From Microlunatus sp. Gsoil 973 (GTDB lineage: Bacteria; Actinomycetota; Actinomycetes; Propionibacteriales; Propionibacteriaceae): a stretch of DNA of 64,000 nucleotides. Below the pieces are notes generated by a model. That model saw nothing but the letters and a program-made list of their open reading frames with translations. It did no database searches and had not been told where the DNA came from. Both the position numbers and the translations under genes were made by a program. Each line of letters opens with the position of its first letter. Position 1 is the stretch's first letter. The DNA lies in assembly GCF_009707365.1 (NCBI RefSeq), contig NZ_CP046122.1, positions 4,650,001-4,714,000 on the forward strand, read 5' to 3'. This document shows positions 47,770 through 56,381 of the stretch, in pieces.

Positions 47770-47955
47770 GTGGCGAAGACAGCACTGAGGGTCAAGCAGG
47801 CCCGCAAGCCGAAGTACGGCGTGCGCGCCTACACCCGCTGCCAGAAGTGCGGCCGGCCGAAGGCCGTCTACCGCAAGTTCGGGCTGTGCCGGATCTGCCT
47901 GCGGACGATGGCGCATGCCGGCGAGCTGCCCGGCATCACCAAGTCCTCCTGGTGA
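47770..47955 (+). CDS. rpsN: 30S ribosomal protein S14, zinc-binding type Z
   Basis: 61-aa S14 of the zinc type, with CQKC and CRIC forming a C-X2-C-X12-C-X2-C site and the C-terminal [11 protein letters not shown]. The GTG at 47770 gives [18 protein letters not shown]; upstream in-frame codons overlap rplE and are not coding. Many actinobacteria also keep a zinc-independent S14 elsewhere, which the window cannot show. Confidence 0.97.
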   Translation: MAKTALRVKQARKPKYGVRAYTRCQKCGRPKAVYRKFGLCRICLRTMAHAGELPGITKSSW

Positions 47956-48046
47956 TCAAACCGAATCCGAAGACCCACACAACGAGACAGGTCCGGCGTC
48001 GAACTGAATCGGGCGCGGGAAACCACTCGAGAAGGAATAACCACCA

Positions 48047-48454
48047 ATGACCATGACAGATCCGATCGCGGACATGTTGACCCGCGTACGGAATGCCTCG
48101 CAGGCCTACCACGACACGGCCGTGATGCCGTCCTCGACCATCAAGGTCGGGATCGCCAAGATCCTCACCGACGAGGGCTACATCTCCGGCTACGAGGTCA
48201 AGGAGCCTGCCGAGGGTGAGGTCGGCAAGTCGTTGCTGATCACCCTCAAGTACGGCCAGAACCGGGAGCGGTCGATCTCCGGTGTCCGGCGGATCTCCAA
48301 GCCAGGTCTTCGGGTGTACGCCAAGTCCACCAACCTGCCGAAGGTGCTGGGCGGCCTGGGCATCGCCATCATTTCCACGTCGGGCGGACTGCTGACCGAC
48401 AAGCAAGCACACGCGCGCAGCGTAGGCGGGGAAGTCCTCGCCTACGTGTGGTGA
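48047..48454 (+). CDS. rpsH: 30S ribosomal protein S8
   Basis: 135-aa 16S rRNA-binding protein that represses the spc operon in E. coli. It starts [17 protein letters not shown] (the second ATG at 48053 is an equally good start) after a GAGAAGGA site. C-terminal motifs [27 protein letters not shown] are canonical in content. A 91-bp gap separates it from rpsN. Confidence 0.98.
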   Translation: MTMTDPIADMLTRVRNASQAYHDTAVMPSSTIKVGIAKILTDEGYISGYEVKEPAEGEVGKSLLITLKYGQNRERSISGVRRISKPGLRVYAKSTNLPKVLGGLGIAIISTSGGLLTDKQAHARSVGGEVLAYVW

Positions 48455-48485
48455 GCACGAGACCGACAAGGAAGGACGAGCGAAC

Positions 48486-49028
48486 ATGTCACGCATTGGC
48501 AAGGTTCCGGTTCCGGTACCGTCCGGGGTCGAGGTGACCATCGACGGTTCCGTGGTCTCGGTGAAAGGCCCCAAGGGCCAGCTTCAACACACCGTTGCCG
48601 CGCCGATCACCGTCGACCGCGGCGACGACGGCCAGATCGTGTTGAACCGACCGGACGACGAGCGGGAGTCCAAGTCCCTGCACGGGCTGTCCCGCACCCT
48701 GGTCGCCAACATGGTCACCGGCGTCTCGGAGGGCTACTCCAAGAGGCTGGAGATCGTCGGCGTCGGCTACCGGGTCACCGCAAAGGGCCCGACGGAGCTG
48801 GAGTTCAACCTGGGCTACAGCCATCCGATCAACATCAAGGCGCCGGAGGGCATCACCTTCGCCGTCGAGTCGCCGACCAAGTTCTCGGTGGCCGGTATCG
48901 ACAAGCAGCAGGTGGGCGAGGTTGCGGCGAATATCCGCAAGCTTCGCAAGCCCGAGCCGTACAAGGGCAAGGGTGTGCGGTACGAGGGCGAGCACGTCCG
49001 CCGCAAGGTCGGAAAGGCTGGTAAGTGA
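48486..49028 (+). CDS. rplF: 50S ribosomal protein L6
   Basis: 180-aa protein near the sarcin-ricin loop. It starts [15 protein letters not shown], with [27 protein letters not shown] and the C-terminal signature [14 protein letters not shown]. An AAGGACGAG site lies upstream. Its stop overlaps the rplR start. Confidence 0.99.
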   Translation: MSRIGKVPVPVPSGVEVTIDGSVVSVKGPKGQLQHTVAAPITVDRGDDGQIVLNRPDDERESKSLHGLSRTLVANMVTGVSEGYSKRLEIVGVGYRVTAKGPTELEFNLGYSHPINIKAPEGITFAVESPTKFSVAGIDKQQVGEVAANIRKLRKPEPYKGKGVRYEGEHVRRKVGKAGK

Positions 49029-49414
49029 CGATGGCTGTTTCCCTGTCTGCGCGCAAGCACATGGAGAAGCGCACGGCGTCGCGGCTGCGTCGTCAGCTGC
49101 GCGGCCGGAAGAAGATCTTCGGCGAGACCGACCGGCCGCGGCTGGTCGTGACCCGGACGGCCAAGCACATCACCGCCCAGGTGATCGACGACACTCGGGG
49201 CCACACGCTGGCCTACGCCTCCACCATGGAGGCTGCGCTGCGTGGCGTCGAGGGCGACAAGACCGAGAGGGCCAAGCAGGTCGGCCAGCTGGTCGCCGAA
49301 CGGGCCAAGGCGGCCGGTGTCGAGCGGGTGGTCTTCGACCGGGCCGGCAACAAGTACCACGGCCGGATCGCGGCGCTGGCGGATGCCGCCCGCGAAAAGG
49401 GCCTGGGACTTTAG
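49025..49414 (+). CDS. rplR: 50S ribosomal protein L18
   Basis: Up to 129-aa 5S rRNA-binding protein. [23 protein letters not shown] in part, [12 protein letters not shown] and [24 protein letters not shown] are standard. Start ambiguous: GTG 49025, overlapping the rplF stop with AAGG 7 bases upstream, or ATG 49031 ([10 protein letters not shown]), which matches the family's usual N-terminus. Confidence 0.97.
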   Translation: MTMAVSLSARKHMEKRTASRLRRQLRGRKKIFGETDRPRLVVTRTAKHITAQVIDDTRGHTLAYASTMEAALRGVEGDKTERAKQVGQLVAERAKAAGVERVVFDRAGNKYHGRIAALADAAREKGLGL

Positions 49415-49443
49415 AAAACGGCGGGAACTGAGAGGTAATAGCT

Positions 49444-50043
49444 ATGAGTGGATCACAGCGTCGAGGCGGCGGAGACCGTCGCGGTGGTGACCGCCGGGGT
49501 CAGGGTCAGGACAAGAGCAACTACGTCGAGAAGGTCGTCGCGATCAACCGTGTCGCCAAGGTCGTCAAGGGCGGCCGCCGGTTCAGCTTCACCGCGCTGG
49601 TCGTGGTGGGCGACGGTGACGGCTCGGTCGGCATCGGCTACGGCAAGGCCAAGGAGGTGCCGGCCGCCATCGCCAAGGGCGTTGAAGAGGCCAAGAAGCA
49701 CTTCTTCCACGTGCCGCGGATCCAGGGCACCATTCCGCATCCGGTGCAGGGTGAGAAGGCTGCCGGCGTGGTCATGCTGCGCCCGGCATCCCCCGGTACC
49801 GGTGTGATCGCCGGCGGCGCCTGCCGTGCGGTGCTGGAAGCCGCCGGGGTGCACGACGTGCTGGCCAAGTCGCTCGGCTCGGCCAACGCGATCAATGTCG
49901 TACACGCCACGGTCGAGGCCCTGCAGATGCTCGAGGAGCCCGAGGAGGTGGCCCGCCGGCGCGGCAAGTCGCTGGAGGACGTCACCCCGGCCGCGCTGCT
50001 CAAGGCACGCAACGCCGGAACCCGGGAGGGGGCGCACGCATGA
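49444..50043 (+). CDS. rpsE: 30S ribosomal protein S5
   Basis: 199-aa protein at the mRNA-unwinding entrance and the accuracy centre. The N-terminus is Gly/Arg-rich ([19 protein letters not shown]). The double-stranded RNA-binding domain has [19 protein letters not shown], and the second domain has [20 protein letters not shown] and [15 protein letters not shown]. Residues of the fidelity loop appear standard. It overlaps the rpmD start by 4 bp. Confidence 0.98.
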   Translation: MSGSQRRGGGDRRGGDRRGQGQDKSNYVEKVVAINRVAKVVKGGRRFSFTALVVVGDGDGSVGIGYGKAKEVPAAIAKGVEEAKKHFFHVPRIQGTIPHPVQGEKAAGVVMLRPASPGTGVIAGGACRAVLEAAGVHDVLAKSLGSANAINVVHATVEALQMLEEPEEVARRRGKSLEDVTPAALLKARNAGTREGAHA

Positions 50044-50225
50044 GCACCCGTCTCAAGGTCACCCAGGTCAAGTCGTCGATCGGCGGCAAGCAGAACCAGC
50101 GGGACACGCTGCGGACGCTCGGCCTGAAACGGATCGGTGACGTTTCCGCACACGAGGACACCCCGACCGTACGGGGCATGATCGCGACGGTGCGCCATCT
50201 GGTCGCCGTCGAGGAGGTCGACTGA
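50040..50225 (+). CDS. rpmD: 50S ribosomal protein L30
   Basis: 61-aa protein with [20 protein letters not shown] and [16 protein letters not shown], typical of L30. The ATG overlaps the rpsE stop (ATGA), and rplO begins 2 bp after its stop. Confidence 0.97.
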   Translation: MSTRLKVTQVKSSIGGKQNQRDTLRTLGLKRIGDVSAHEDTPTVRGMIATVRHLVAVEEVD

Positions 50226-50227
50226 TT

Positions 50228-50703
50228 ATGGCTGACGAGAACAGCGGGGCCGAGACCCGGGGCACCGGGCTCAAGGTCCATCACCTGCGCCCGGCACCCG
50301 GGGCCCACAAGGCCAAGACCCGGGTCGGTCGCGGTGAGGGCTCCAAGGGCAAGACGGCCGGCCGGGGCACCAAGGGCTCCAAGGCGCGCAACACCATCCC
50401 CGAGGCTTTCGAGGGTGGCCAGATGCCGCTGCACATGCGGACCCCGAAGCTGCGTGGCTTCACCAACCCGTTCCGGACCGAGTACCAGGTCGTCAACCTG
50501 GACCGGATCTCGGCCCTGTTCCCCGAGGGGGCGAGGTCAACCCGGACAACCTGGTCCAGAAGGGTGCCGTCCGTGCCGGCCTGCCGGTCAAGGTGCTCGG
50601 CTCGGGCGAGGTGAGTGTCGCGGTGCAGGTCAGTGCGCACGCCTTCTCGGCCACGGCCAAGGACAAGATCGCCGCCGCCGGCGGTAGCACAACCGAGCTC
50701 TGA
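50228..50703 (+). CDS. rplO: 50S ribosomal protein L15, frame-shifted in mid gene
   Basis: L15 is a late-assembly 50S protein. The first 100 codons are canonical ([21 protein letters not shown] in part, [26 protein letters not shown]), then the frame turns into Arg-rich nonsense and stops at 50614. Adding one G to the five-G run at 50527-50531 gives [20 protein letters not shown] and then [20 protein letters not shown] to a stop at 50703, a normal L15 C-terminus of about 158 aa in total. It is most likely a missing base in a homopolymer, because the protein is nearly always required. Confidence 0.9.
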
Positions 50704-50730
50704 GACGTCGGATCCGTTCCGGCCCGGCAG

Positions 50731-50765
50731 AGGGGACGGCTCCGAGTGGAGACCGTCCCCTTTCT
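50731..50765 (+). terminator. Terminator-like hairpin after rplO
   Basis: AGGGGACGG-CTCC pairs with GGAG-A-CCGTCCCCT (one bulge) around a short loop, followed by TTCTGG. It separates the S10/spc array from secY, which may have its own promoter; TATTGT at 50811 is a possible -10 without a clear -35. Confidence 0.6.
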
Positions 50766-50902
50766 GGTATCAGCCATCGGCGCGAATCGGGTTCGGGAGC
50801 CATCGCTTGATATTGTCGAGCGGTTCCCGAAGGGAATCCGGCATCGCGCCGTCCGGCTGAGACCGGATCCGGGACGAGTCGGACGAGAGAGAAGGAATCA
50901 GC

Positions 50903-52216
50903 TTGCTCACCGCCTTCGCCGGGGCTTTCAGGTCACCTGACCTGCGGAAGAAGCTCCTGTTCACCCTCGGGATCATCTTCGTCTACCGGATCGGCTCGGT
51001 CATCCCGGTGCCGAACGTCAACGTCGGGCAGCTGCACACCTGTGCCACCGCGGCCCAGACCGGCGCCCAGGCCGGTCTGTACTCGCTGCTCTCGCTGTTC
51101 TCCGGTGGGGCGCTGCTGCAGTTGGCGATCTTCGCTCTCGGCATCATGCCGTACATCACGGCGAGCATCATCCTGCAGCTGCTGACGGTGGTCATCCCTC
51201 GACTCGAGGCACTCAAGAAGGAAGGCCAGTCGGGGCAGAACAAGATCACCCAGTACACCCGCTACCTGACCCTTGTGCTGGCTGTGCTGCAGTCGACCAC
51301 CTTCATCACCCTGGCTCGCAACGACCAGCTGTTCAGCAACTGCACCGGTCTGCTGCACGACAACGGCGTCTTCCCCGTCGTCGTGATGATCCTCACCATG
51401 ACCGCCGGCACCGGCGTCATCATGTGGCTGGGCGAGCTGATCACCGAACGCGGCGTCGGCAACGGCATGTCGGTGCTGATCTTCACCCAGATCTGTGCGG
51501 CGTTCCCGCAGACACTGTGGGCCATCAAGCAGGGCCACGCCGGGAGCACCGGCTGGGTCGTCTTCTTCCTGGTGATCCTGGTCGGCCTGCTGGTGATGCT
51601 CGCCGTCATCTTCGTCGAGCAGGCGCAGCGCCGCATCCCGGTGCAGTACGCCAAACGGATGGTCGGCAGGCGGGTGCTCGGTGGCACGACCACCTACATC
51701 CCGCTGAAGGTCAACCAGGCCGGTGTCATCCCGGTCATCTTCGCCTCGTCGCTGCTCTACATTCCGGTGCTGTATGCGCAGTTCCGGCCCGACGGCTGGG
51801 GCGCGTCCTGGATCCAGGGGCACTTCGTCAGGGGTGACCACCCCGTCTACATGGCGACGTACTTCCTGCTGATCATCTTCTTCGCCTACTTCTACGTGTC
51901 GATCACGTTCAATCCCGAAGAAGTGGCCGACAACATGAAGAAGTACGGCGGCTTCATCCCGGGCATCCGCGCCGGACGGCCGACCCAGGACTACCTCTCC
52001 TACGTCCTGAACCGGCTGACTCTGCCCGGTTCGCTCTATCTGGGCATCATCGCCCTGCTGCCGATGTTGGCGATCACGTTGCTCAACACCCAGAACGCGC
52101 AGAATTTCCCGTTCGGCGGCACCTCGCTGCTGATCATCGTTGGCGTCGGTCTTGACACCGTGAAGCAGATCGAGAGCCAGCTGCAGCAACGAAACTACGA
52201 AGGATTCCTCCGCTGA
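50903..52216 (+). CDS. secY: Protein translocase subunit SecY
   Basis: 437-aa channel protein with ten membrane helices, core of the SecYEG translocon. It starts MLTAFAGAFRSPDLRKKLLFT from TTG after a GAGAAGGA site. Family features are FRIG-like YRIGSVIPVPNV, GIMPYITASIILQLL, ERGVGNGMSVLIF, the cytosolic loop RRIPVQYAKRMVG and FNPEEVADNMKKYGGFIPGIR in part. It is coupled to adk (TGATG). Confidence 0.98.
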   Translation: MLTAFAGAFRSPDLRKKLLFTLGIIFVYRIGSVIPVPNVNVGQLHTCATAAQTGAQAGLYSLLSLFSGGALLQLAIFALGIMPYITASIILQLLTVVIPRLEALKKEGQSGQNKITQYTRYLTLVLAVLQSTTFITLARNDQLFSNCTGLLHDNGVFPVVVMILTMTAGTGVIMWLGELITERGVGNGMSVLIFTQICAAFPQTLWAIKQGHAGSTGWVVFFLVILVGLLVMLAVIFVEQAQRRIPVQYAKRMVGRRVLGGTTTYIPLKVNQAGVIPVIFASSLLYIPVLYAQFRPDGWGASWIQGHFVRGDHPVYMATYFLLIIFFAYFYVSITFNPEEVADNMKKYGGFIPGIRAGRPTQDYLSYVLNRLTLPGSLYLGIIALLPMLAITLLNTQNAQNFPFGGTSLLIIVGVGLDTVKQIESQLQQRNYEGFLR

Positions 52217-52794
52217 TGCGTCTTCTGATCATGGGCCCGCCGGGGGCGGGCAAAGGTACCCAGGCCAAGTCGATCGCCGAACATTTCGACATCCCGGCGA
52301 TCTCGACCGGAGACATCCTGCGTGCCAACGTCGCTGACGGCACCCCGCTCGGTCTCGAGGCACAGCGGATCATGGCCGAGGGTGGTTATGTCGGCGACGA
52401 CATCATGAACGGCATCGTCGCCGACCGGCTCGCCGAGGACGACTGTGCCAAGGGGTTCCTGCTCGACGGCTACCCGCGCACCCTGCCCCAGGTCGAGGCG
52501 GTCGACGAGATCCTGGATCGTGCCGGCGTCGAGCTGGACGCGGTGCTGTCGCTGAGGGTCGACGTCGAGGAACTGGTCTCCCGGCTGCGCAAGCGGGCCG
52601 AGTCGGAGGGCCGCGACGACGACTCCGAGCAGGCGATCCGGGTCCGGCAGCAGAAGTACCTCGACGAGACCTCACCGTTGCTCGACGTCTACCGCGATCG
52701 CGGTCTGCTGGTCGAGGTGAGCGGTGTCGGCGACGTCAGCGAGGTCACCGAGCGGATCTTCCAGGCACTGGACCGGGTCGCCACCGCCTCCTGA
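52216..52794 (+). CDS. adk: Adenylate kinase
   Basis: 192-aa nucleotide kinase (ATP + AMP to 2 ADP). P-loop GPPGAGKGTQAKSIA, AMP-binding ISTGDILRANV, GFLLDGYPRTLPQ and the short-LID region SRLRKRAESEGRDDDSEQA (no zinc-type insert). It overlaps secY by one base. Its last codons and stop (ACCGCCTCCTGAG) are repeated several times downstream. map, usually next, is displaced to 54.4 kb by a repeat element and two extra genes. Confidence 0.98.
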   Translation: MRLLIMGPPGAGKGTQAKSIAEHFDIPAISTGDILRANVADGTPLGLEAQRIMAEGGYVGDDIMNGIVADRLAEDDCAKGFLLDGYPRTLPQVEAVDEILDRAGVELDAVLSLRVDVEELVSRLRKRAESEGRDDDSEQAIRVRQQKYLDETSPLLDVYRDRGLLVEVSGVGDVSEVTERIFQALDRVATAS

Positions 52795-52852
52795 GCGCCG
52801 CCTCCTGAGCACCGCCTCCCTGAGCGCCGCCTCCTGAGCGCCGCCTCCCCGG
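52781..52852 (+). repeat. Tandem 14-15-bp repeat spanning the adk stop codon
   Basis: Units such as CGCCGCCTCCTGAG (52796-52809, 52825-52838), two 15-bp variants and a decayed last copy. The first unit contains the adk stop codon. Confidence 0.85.
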
Positions 52853-52860
52853 AGCGGTCC

Positions 52861-52977
52861 CGCACCACTTCCTCGCTGCCGCGACCTTTACTCGCCGGCG
52901 CACCAGATGCAACGGGTGCGCGGCCGACCAACCGGTGCGGCGCCGGCCAACTGGTGCGGCGCCGATCAACTGGTGCG
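52861..52977. repeat. Palindromic repeat family, copy D (2+3 units)
   Basis: Two 19-bp left units (52861-52898), a 22-bp core (52899-52920: CGCACC then GGTGCG arms) and three inverted 19-bp units (52921-52977), all in exact 19-bp phase. It begins 9 bp after the adk tandem repeat. Confidence 0.9.
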
Positions 52978-53042
52978 GGAGGACTCGGAGGCGGTCGCCG
53001 CCGGGCGAGAGACGTGATGGGTCGAATAGTCTGGTCGACGAC

Positions 53043-53588
53043 ATGATCACCGTCCGACCGATGACCGACGCCGACGCCCAGGCCGTCCTGGCGATCTACC
53101 GCATCGGCATCGACGAGGGCGACGCCACCTTCGAGACCGGTCCGCCCGGCTGGGACGAATTCCTGGCCTCCAAGATCGCGGCGCTGAGTCGGGTGGCGGT
53201 CGACGCCGACGGGACGGTCGTCGGCTGGATCGCCGCCTCGCCCGTCTCCGCCCGGGCCTGTTACGCCGGAGTCGCCGAGCATTCGGTGTACGTGCATCCG
53301 AGGGCCCGCGGACGGGGAGTCGGCTCCCGACTGTTGGCCGAGTTGATCACCGCCGCCGACGCTGCCGGGATCTGGACGATCCAGTCCTCGATCTTCCCAG
53401 AGAACCGGGCCAGTCTGCGCCTGCACGCCGCCGCCGGCTTCCGGGTCGTCGGCCGGCGGGAACGGATCGCCCGCCACCACGGCCGCTGGCGCGACACGGT
53501 TCTGATCGAGTACCGGCGCCCCGATGACCCCGCCGATCATCCTGGAGTCGGAACTGCGGTGGAAGCGGTCGGCGATGCGGCCCGGTGA
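53043..53588 (+). CDS. GNAT acetyltransferase, phosphinothricin-acetyltransferase-like
   Basis: 181-aa acetyl-CoA-dependent N-acetyltransferase. The N-terminus ITVRPMTDADAQAVLAIYRIG and ATFETGPP resemble the Pat/Bar and YncA group; the acetyl-CoA loop is ARGRGVGSRLL, and the end ERIARHHGRWRDTVLIEYR is typical. The likely substrates are amino-acid-like amines such as methionine sulfone or phosphinothricin, which is not provable here. A TAGTCT -10 box at 53027-53032 lies 10 bases before ATG 53043; the longer frame runs back into the repeat and is rejected. Confidence 0.88.
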   Translation: MITVRPMTDADAQAVLAIYRIGIDEGDATFETGPPGWDEFLASKIAALSRVAVDADGTVVGWIAASPVSARACYAGVAEHSVYVHPRARGRGVGSRLLAELITAADAAGIWTIQSSIFPENRASLRLHAAAGFRVVGRRERIARHHGRWRDTVLIEYRRPDDPADHPGVGTAVEAVGDAAR

Positions 53589-54402
53589 GCCGAGTGCAAC
53601 CGCGTACAGCGCCGCCCGGCATCGCGCCATGCACCAGGTCCTCGAGGGCGGCCGCATCTTCCGGGACCCGCTGGCCTGGCGGATCCTCGGTACCGATCAT
53701 GATGGACTCGTCGCCTCCGGCGGCTATCACGACCGGCCGGGGCTACGCATCCTGATCGCCGTACGCCATCGGTTCGGTGAGGACCGACTGGCCGAATCGG
53801 TCGCGGCGGGCACCCGGCAGGTCGTGGTGCTCGGCGCCGGGCTGGACACCTTCGCCTGTCGCAACCCATATCCGGATCTGATCACCTACGAGGTGGACTT
53901 CCCGGCAACCGGCGCCTGGAAGCAACAGCGGCTGGCCGCCGAAGGCATCGCCGAGCCGGTGACGCTGCGCCGCGTCGGGGTGGATTTCGAGACCGACGAT
54001 CTGCGGGACCGTCTGGCCGCGGCCGGCTTCCGTGCTGACCGGCCGGCGTTCTTCCTCTGGCTCGGCGTGGTGCCGTACCTGACCCGGCAGGCGGTGTTGC
54101 GCACATTGCGGATGATCGCCGGCATCACCGACGCCGAGGTGGTCTTCGACTACGCCTGCCCCGTGGATCACTTGTCCGAGCAGGCACGCCAAGCACGTTC
54201 CAGGTTCTCCGAGCGGATCCAGCGGCTCGGCGAGCCGATGATGAGCACCTTCGACACGCCGGAACTGCACGATCTGCTTGGTGACCTCGGGTTCGTGGTG
54301 GTCGACGACCTGGACCGCGACGCGATCCGCACGCGGTATCTCGGCATGCCCCGCAGCGGTGAGCCGGGCAGTGCCCGGGTGATCGCCGCCCGGCTGGGAT
54401 GA
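53575..54402 (+). CDS. SAM-dependent methyltransferase (TIGR00027/LCMT-like)
   Basis: 275-aa class I methyltransferase of the large actinobacterial family related to leucine carboxyl methyltransferases and polyketide O-methyltransferases. MRPGEPSATAYSAARHRAMHQ is the usual family start, so I prefer ATG 53575 to 53524. SAM-binding motif VVVLGAGLDTFACR, then YEVDFPATGAWKQQRL and FLWLGVVPYL. Its start overlaps the acetyltransferase by 14 bp and its end overlaps map by 4 bp, so these three genes are probably co-transcribed. Substrate unknown. Confidence 0.88.
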   Translation: MRPGEPSATAYSAARHRAMHQVLEGGRIFRDPLAWRILGTDHDGLVASGGYHDRPGLRILIAVRHRFGEDRLAESVAAGTRQVVVLGAGLDTFACRNPYPDLITYEVDFPATGAWKQQRLAAEGIAEPVTLRRVGVDFETDDLRDRLAAAGFRADRPAFFLWLGVVPYLTRQAVLRTLRMIAGITDAEVVFDYACPVDHLSEQARQARSRFSERIQRLGEPMMSTFDTPELHDLLGDLGFVVVDDLDRDAIRTRYLGMPRSGEPGSARVIAARLG

Positions 54403-55259
54403 GCGTGTTCCGCCGCCGACGGCCGCAGCTGGAGACCACAGACGAACTGCTGGTCATGCGGCGCGCCGGCCTGGTGGTCGCTCGGACGCTGGCGGCTCTG
54501 CGCGAGGAGGTCACGCCAGGCATCAGTACCGGTGAGCTGGACCAGATCGCCGACGAGCTGATCCGGGCCGCCGGGGCGACCCCGTCCTTCCTCGGCTACG
54601 GTGGCGACGCTGGTCGCGGAGGTTTCCCGGGCGTGATCTGTACCTCGGTCAACGACGAGATCCTGCACGGCATCCCGGGCAAGCGGGTGCTGGCACCCGG
54701 CGACCTGATCTCCATCGACTGCGGCGCGGTCGTCGACGGCTGGCACGGCGACGCGGCGATCACCGTCCCGGTCGACGAGCCGGCGGCAGACCATCGGCTA
54801 CTGGTCGAAACGACGGGGTCCGCGTTGTGGTCGGGGATCGCCGCCGCACGCCTCGGTGGCCGGATCGGTGACATCTCCGCCGCGGTCGAGGACCGGATCG
54901 ACGCGCTGGAGACCGAGCACGGGCGGCCGTACGGCATCGTCACCGAGTATGTCGGTCACGGGATCGGATCGGCGATGCACCAGGAGCCCGAGGTGCCGAA
55001 CGTCGGCCGGAGTGGCCGCGGTGTCCGGATCGTCCGCGGGCTGGCGCTGGCCATCGAGCCGATGATCACCCTGGGTTCGGCGGAGAATCACACCGCCGGC
55101 GACGGCTGGACCGTGGTCACCGATGACGGCCGTCCCGCCGCGCACTGGGAGCACACCATCACCGTCACCGATCGGGGGACCTGGGTGCTCACTGCCGAGG
55201 ACGGTGGCGAGGCCGCGCTGACAGCCCTCGGCGTGCCGTTCGGACCGCTCGCCGACTGA
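54399..55259 (+). CDS. map: Methionine aminopeptidase, type I
   Basis: 286-aa metalloenzyme that removes initiator methionine. The metal ligands appear in order: Asp in SIDCGAVVDGWHGD (two Asp), His in GHGIGSAMHQEPEVPN, Glu in AIEPMI and Glu in HWEHTITV. The substrate-region TSVNDEILHGIP is canonical. It overlaps the methyltransferase gene (ATGA). In most actinobacteria map directly follows adk; here the pair is split by two genes and a repeat. Confidence 0.97.
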   Translation: MSVFRRRRPQLETTDELLVMRRAGLVVARTLAALREEVTPGISTGELDQIADELIRAAGATPSFLGYGGDAGRGGFPGVICTSVNDEILHGIPGKRVLAPGDLISIDCGAVVDGWHGDAAITVPVDEPAADHRLLVETTGSALWSGIAAARLGGRIGDISAAVEDRIDALETEHGRPYGIVTEYVGHGIGSAMHQEPEVPNVGRSGRGVRIVRGLALAIEPMITLGSAENHTAGDGWTVVTDDGRPAAHWEHTITVTDRGTWVLTAEDGGEAALTALGVPFGPLAD

Positions 55260-55314
55260 CCCGTCACCTGCCGCAGCGGCCGATATCCTCCTGCCGATCG
55301 CCTGGTCCCGCCGA

Positions 55315-55320
55315 TAGGGT
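55315..55320 (+). promoter_or_regulatory. -10 box of the ABC exporter operon
   Basis: TAGGGT ends 8 bases before the ATG at 55329. Confidence 0.5.
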
Positions 55321-55328
55321 CAGGGACC

Positions 55329-56381
55329 ATGCCGCCGATCGTCAGCGCCCAGGGACTGGTCAAGACGTTCCGCAGACCGAGAAAGGCGCCGGGGCTGGCC
55401 GGTGCCGTACGCCACCTGCTCCGACCCCACCACGAAACCGTGACCGCGGTCGACGGTGTCGACCTCACCATCGAGGAAGGCGATTCGGTCGCCTATGTGG
55501 GTCCCAACGGTGCAGGAAAGTCGACGACGATCAAGCTGCTCACCGGGATCCTGGTGCCGTCGGCCGGCTCGGTCGACGTCTGCGGCATCCGCCCGCACAT
55601 CGACCGCCAGGCCAACGCCCGCAACATCAGCGTTGTCTTCGGACAGCGGACACAGTTGTGGTGGGACATCCCGGTGATCGAATCGTTCCGGCTGCTCGGC
55701 GACATCTACGCCGTACCGGCCGCCGACTACCGGCGGACCATGGACGAACTGGTCGACGTCCTGGACCTCGGACCGCTGCTCGGTGTGCCGGCCCGGCAGC
55801 TGTCGCTCGGCCAGCGAATGCGCTGCGACCTCGGCGCGGCACTGATCCACTCGCCGCGGGTGCTGTTCCTGGACGAGCCCACCATCGGCCTGGACGTTGC
55901 CGTCAAGGCGCGGCTGCGGGAATTCGTCGGCGGAATGCGCCGTCGCCGCGGACTGACCGTGCTGCTGACCTCTCACGACCTCGGTGATATCGAGGAGCTG
56001 TGCCCGCGGATGATCATGCTCGACCAGGGCCACATCGTCTACGACGGCCCGTTCGACGAGGTGACCCGCCGGTTCGGCTGGGAGCAGAAGGTGGTGGTCA
56101 CGCTCGGCGACGAGGTCGCCGAGGCGGCGGACCTGGCGGCCGCGGCACTGGCCAGGACCGGGCCGAGGATCGAAACGACGGCCACCGGGCTCGAGGTGAC
56201 CTACGACAGCCGGATGATCACTTCCGGCGAGGTGATCAAGGAACTCGCCCTGGCCGTACCGGTCGTCGATCTCGCCCTGGAGGAGACATCGGCGGAGTCG
56301 ATCGTCCGGCGCCTCTACGAGGGCAACTTGACTTTCCAACAGTCCTTCCAGCCCGCAGGTGACCCGGAGCAGGAGCGGTGA
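55329..56381 (+). CDS. ABC exporter ATPase (viologen-exporter/DUF990-associated type)
   Basis: 350-aa ATPase. Walker A GPNGAGKSTT, the Q-loop region FGQRTQLWWDIPVIESF typical of this subfamily, the variant signature LSLGQRMRCDLGAAL, Walker B LFLDEPTIGLD and the switch His in LTSHDLGDIEELC. It heads a three-gene operon with two ABC-2 membrane proteins. Members of this class export diverse small molecules or remain unassigned. A short leader is suggested by TAGGGT 8 bases before the ATG. Confidence 0.9.
   Translation: MPPIVSAQGLVKTFRRPRKAPGLAGAVRHLLRPHHETVTAVDGVDLTIEEGDSVAYVGPNGAGKSTTIKLLTGILVPSAGSVDVCGIRPHIDRQANARNISVVFGQRTQLWWDIPVIESFRLLGDIYAVPAADYRRTMDELVDVLDLGPLLGVPARQLSLGQRMRCDLGAALIHSPRVLFLDEPTIGLDVAVKARLREFVGGMRRRRGLTVLLTSHDLGDIEELCPRMIMLDQGHIVYDGPFDEVTRRFGWEQKVVVTLGDEVAEAADLAAAALARTGPRIETTATGLEVTYDSRMITSGEVIKELALAVPVVDLALEETSAESIVRRLYEGNLTFQQSFQPAGDPEQER

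Noticed and set aside
53524-53574. Earlier start for the methyltransferase gene
   Set aside because: It would lengthen the overlap with the acetyltransferase gene. The family normally starts at MRPG, encoded at 53575.
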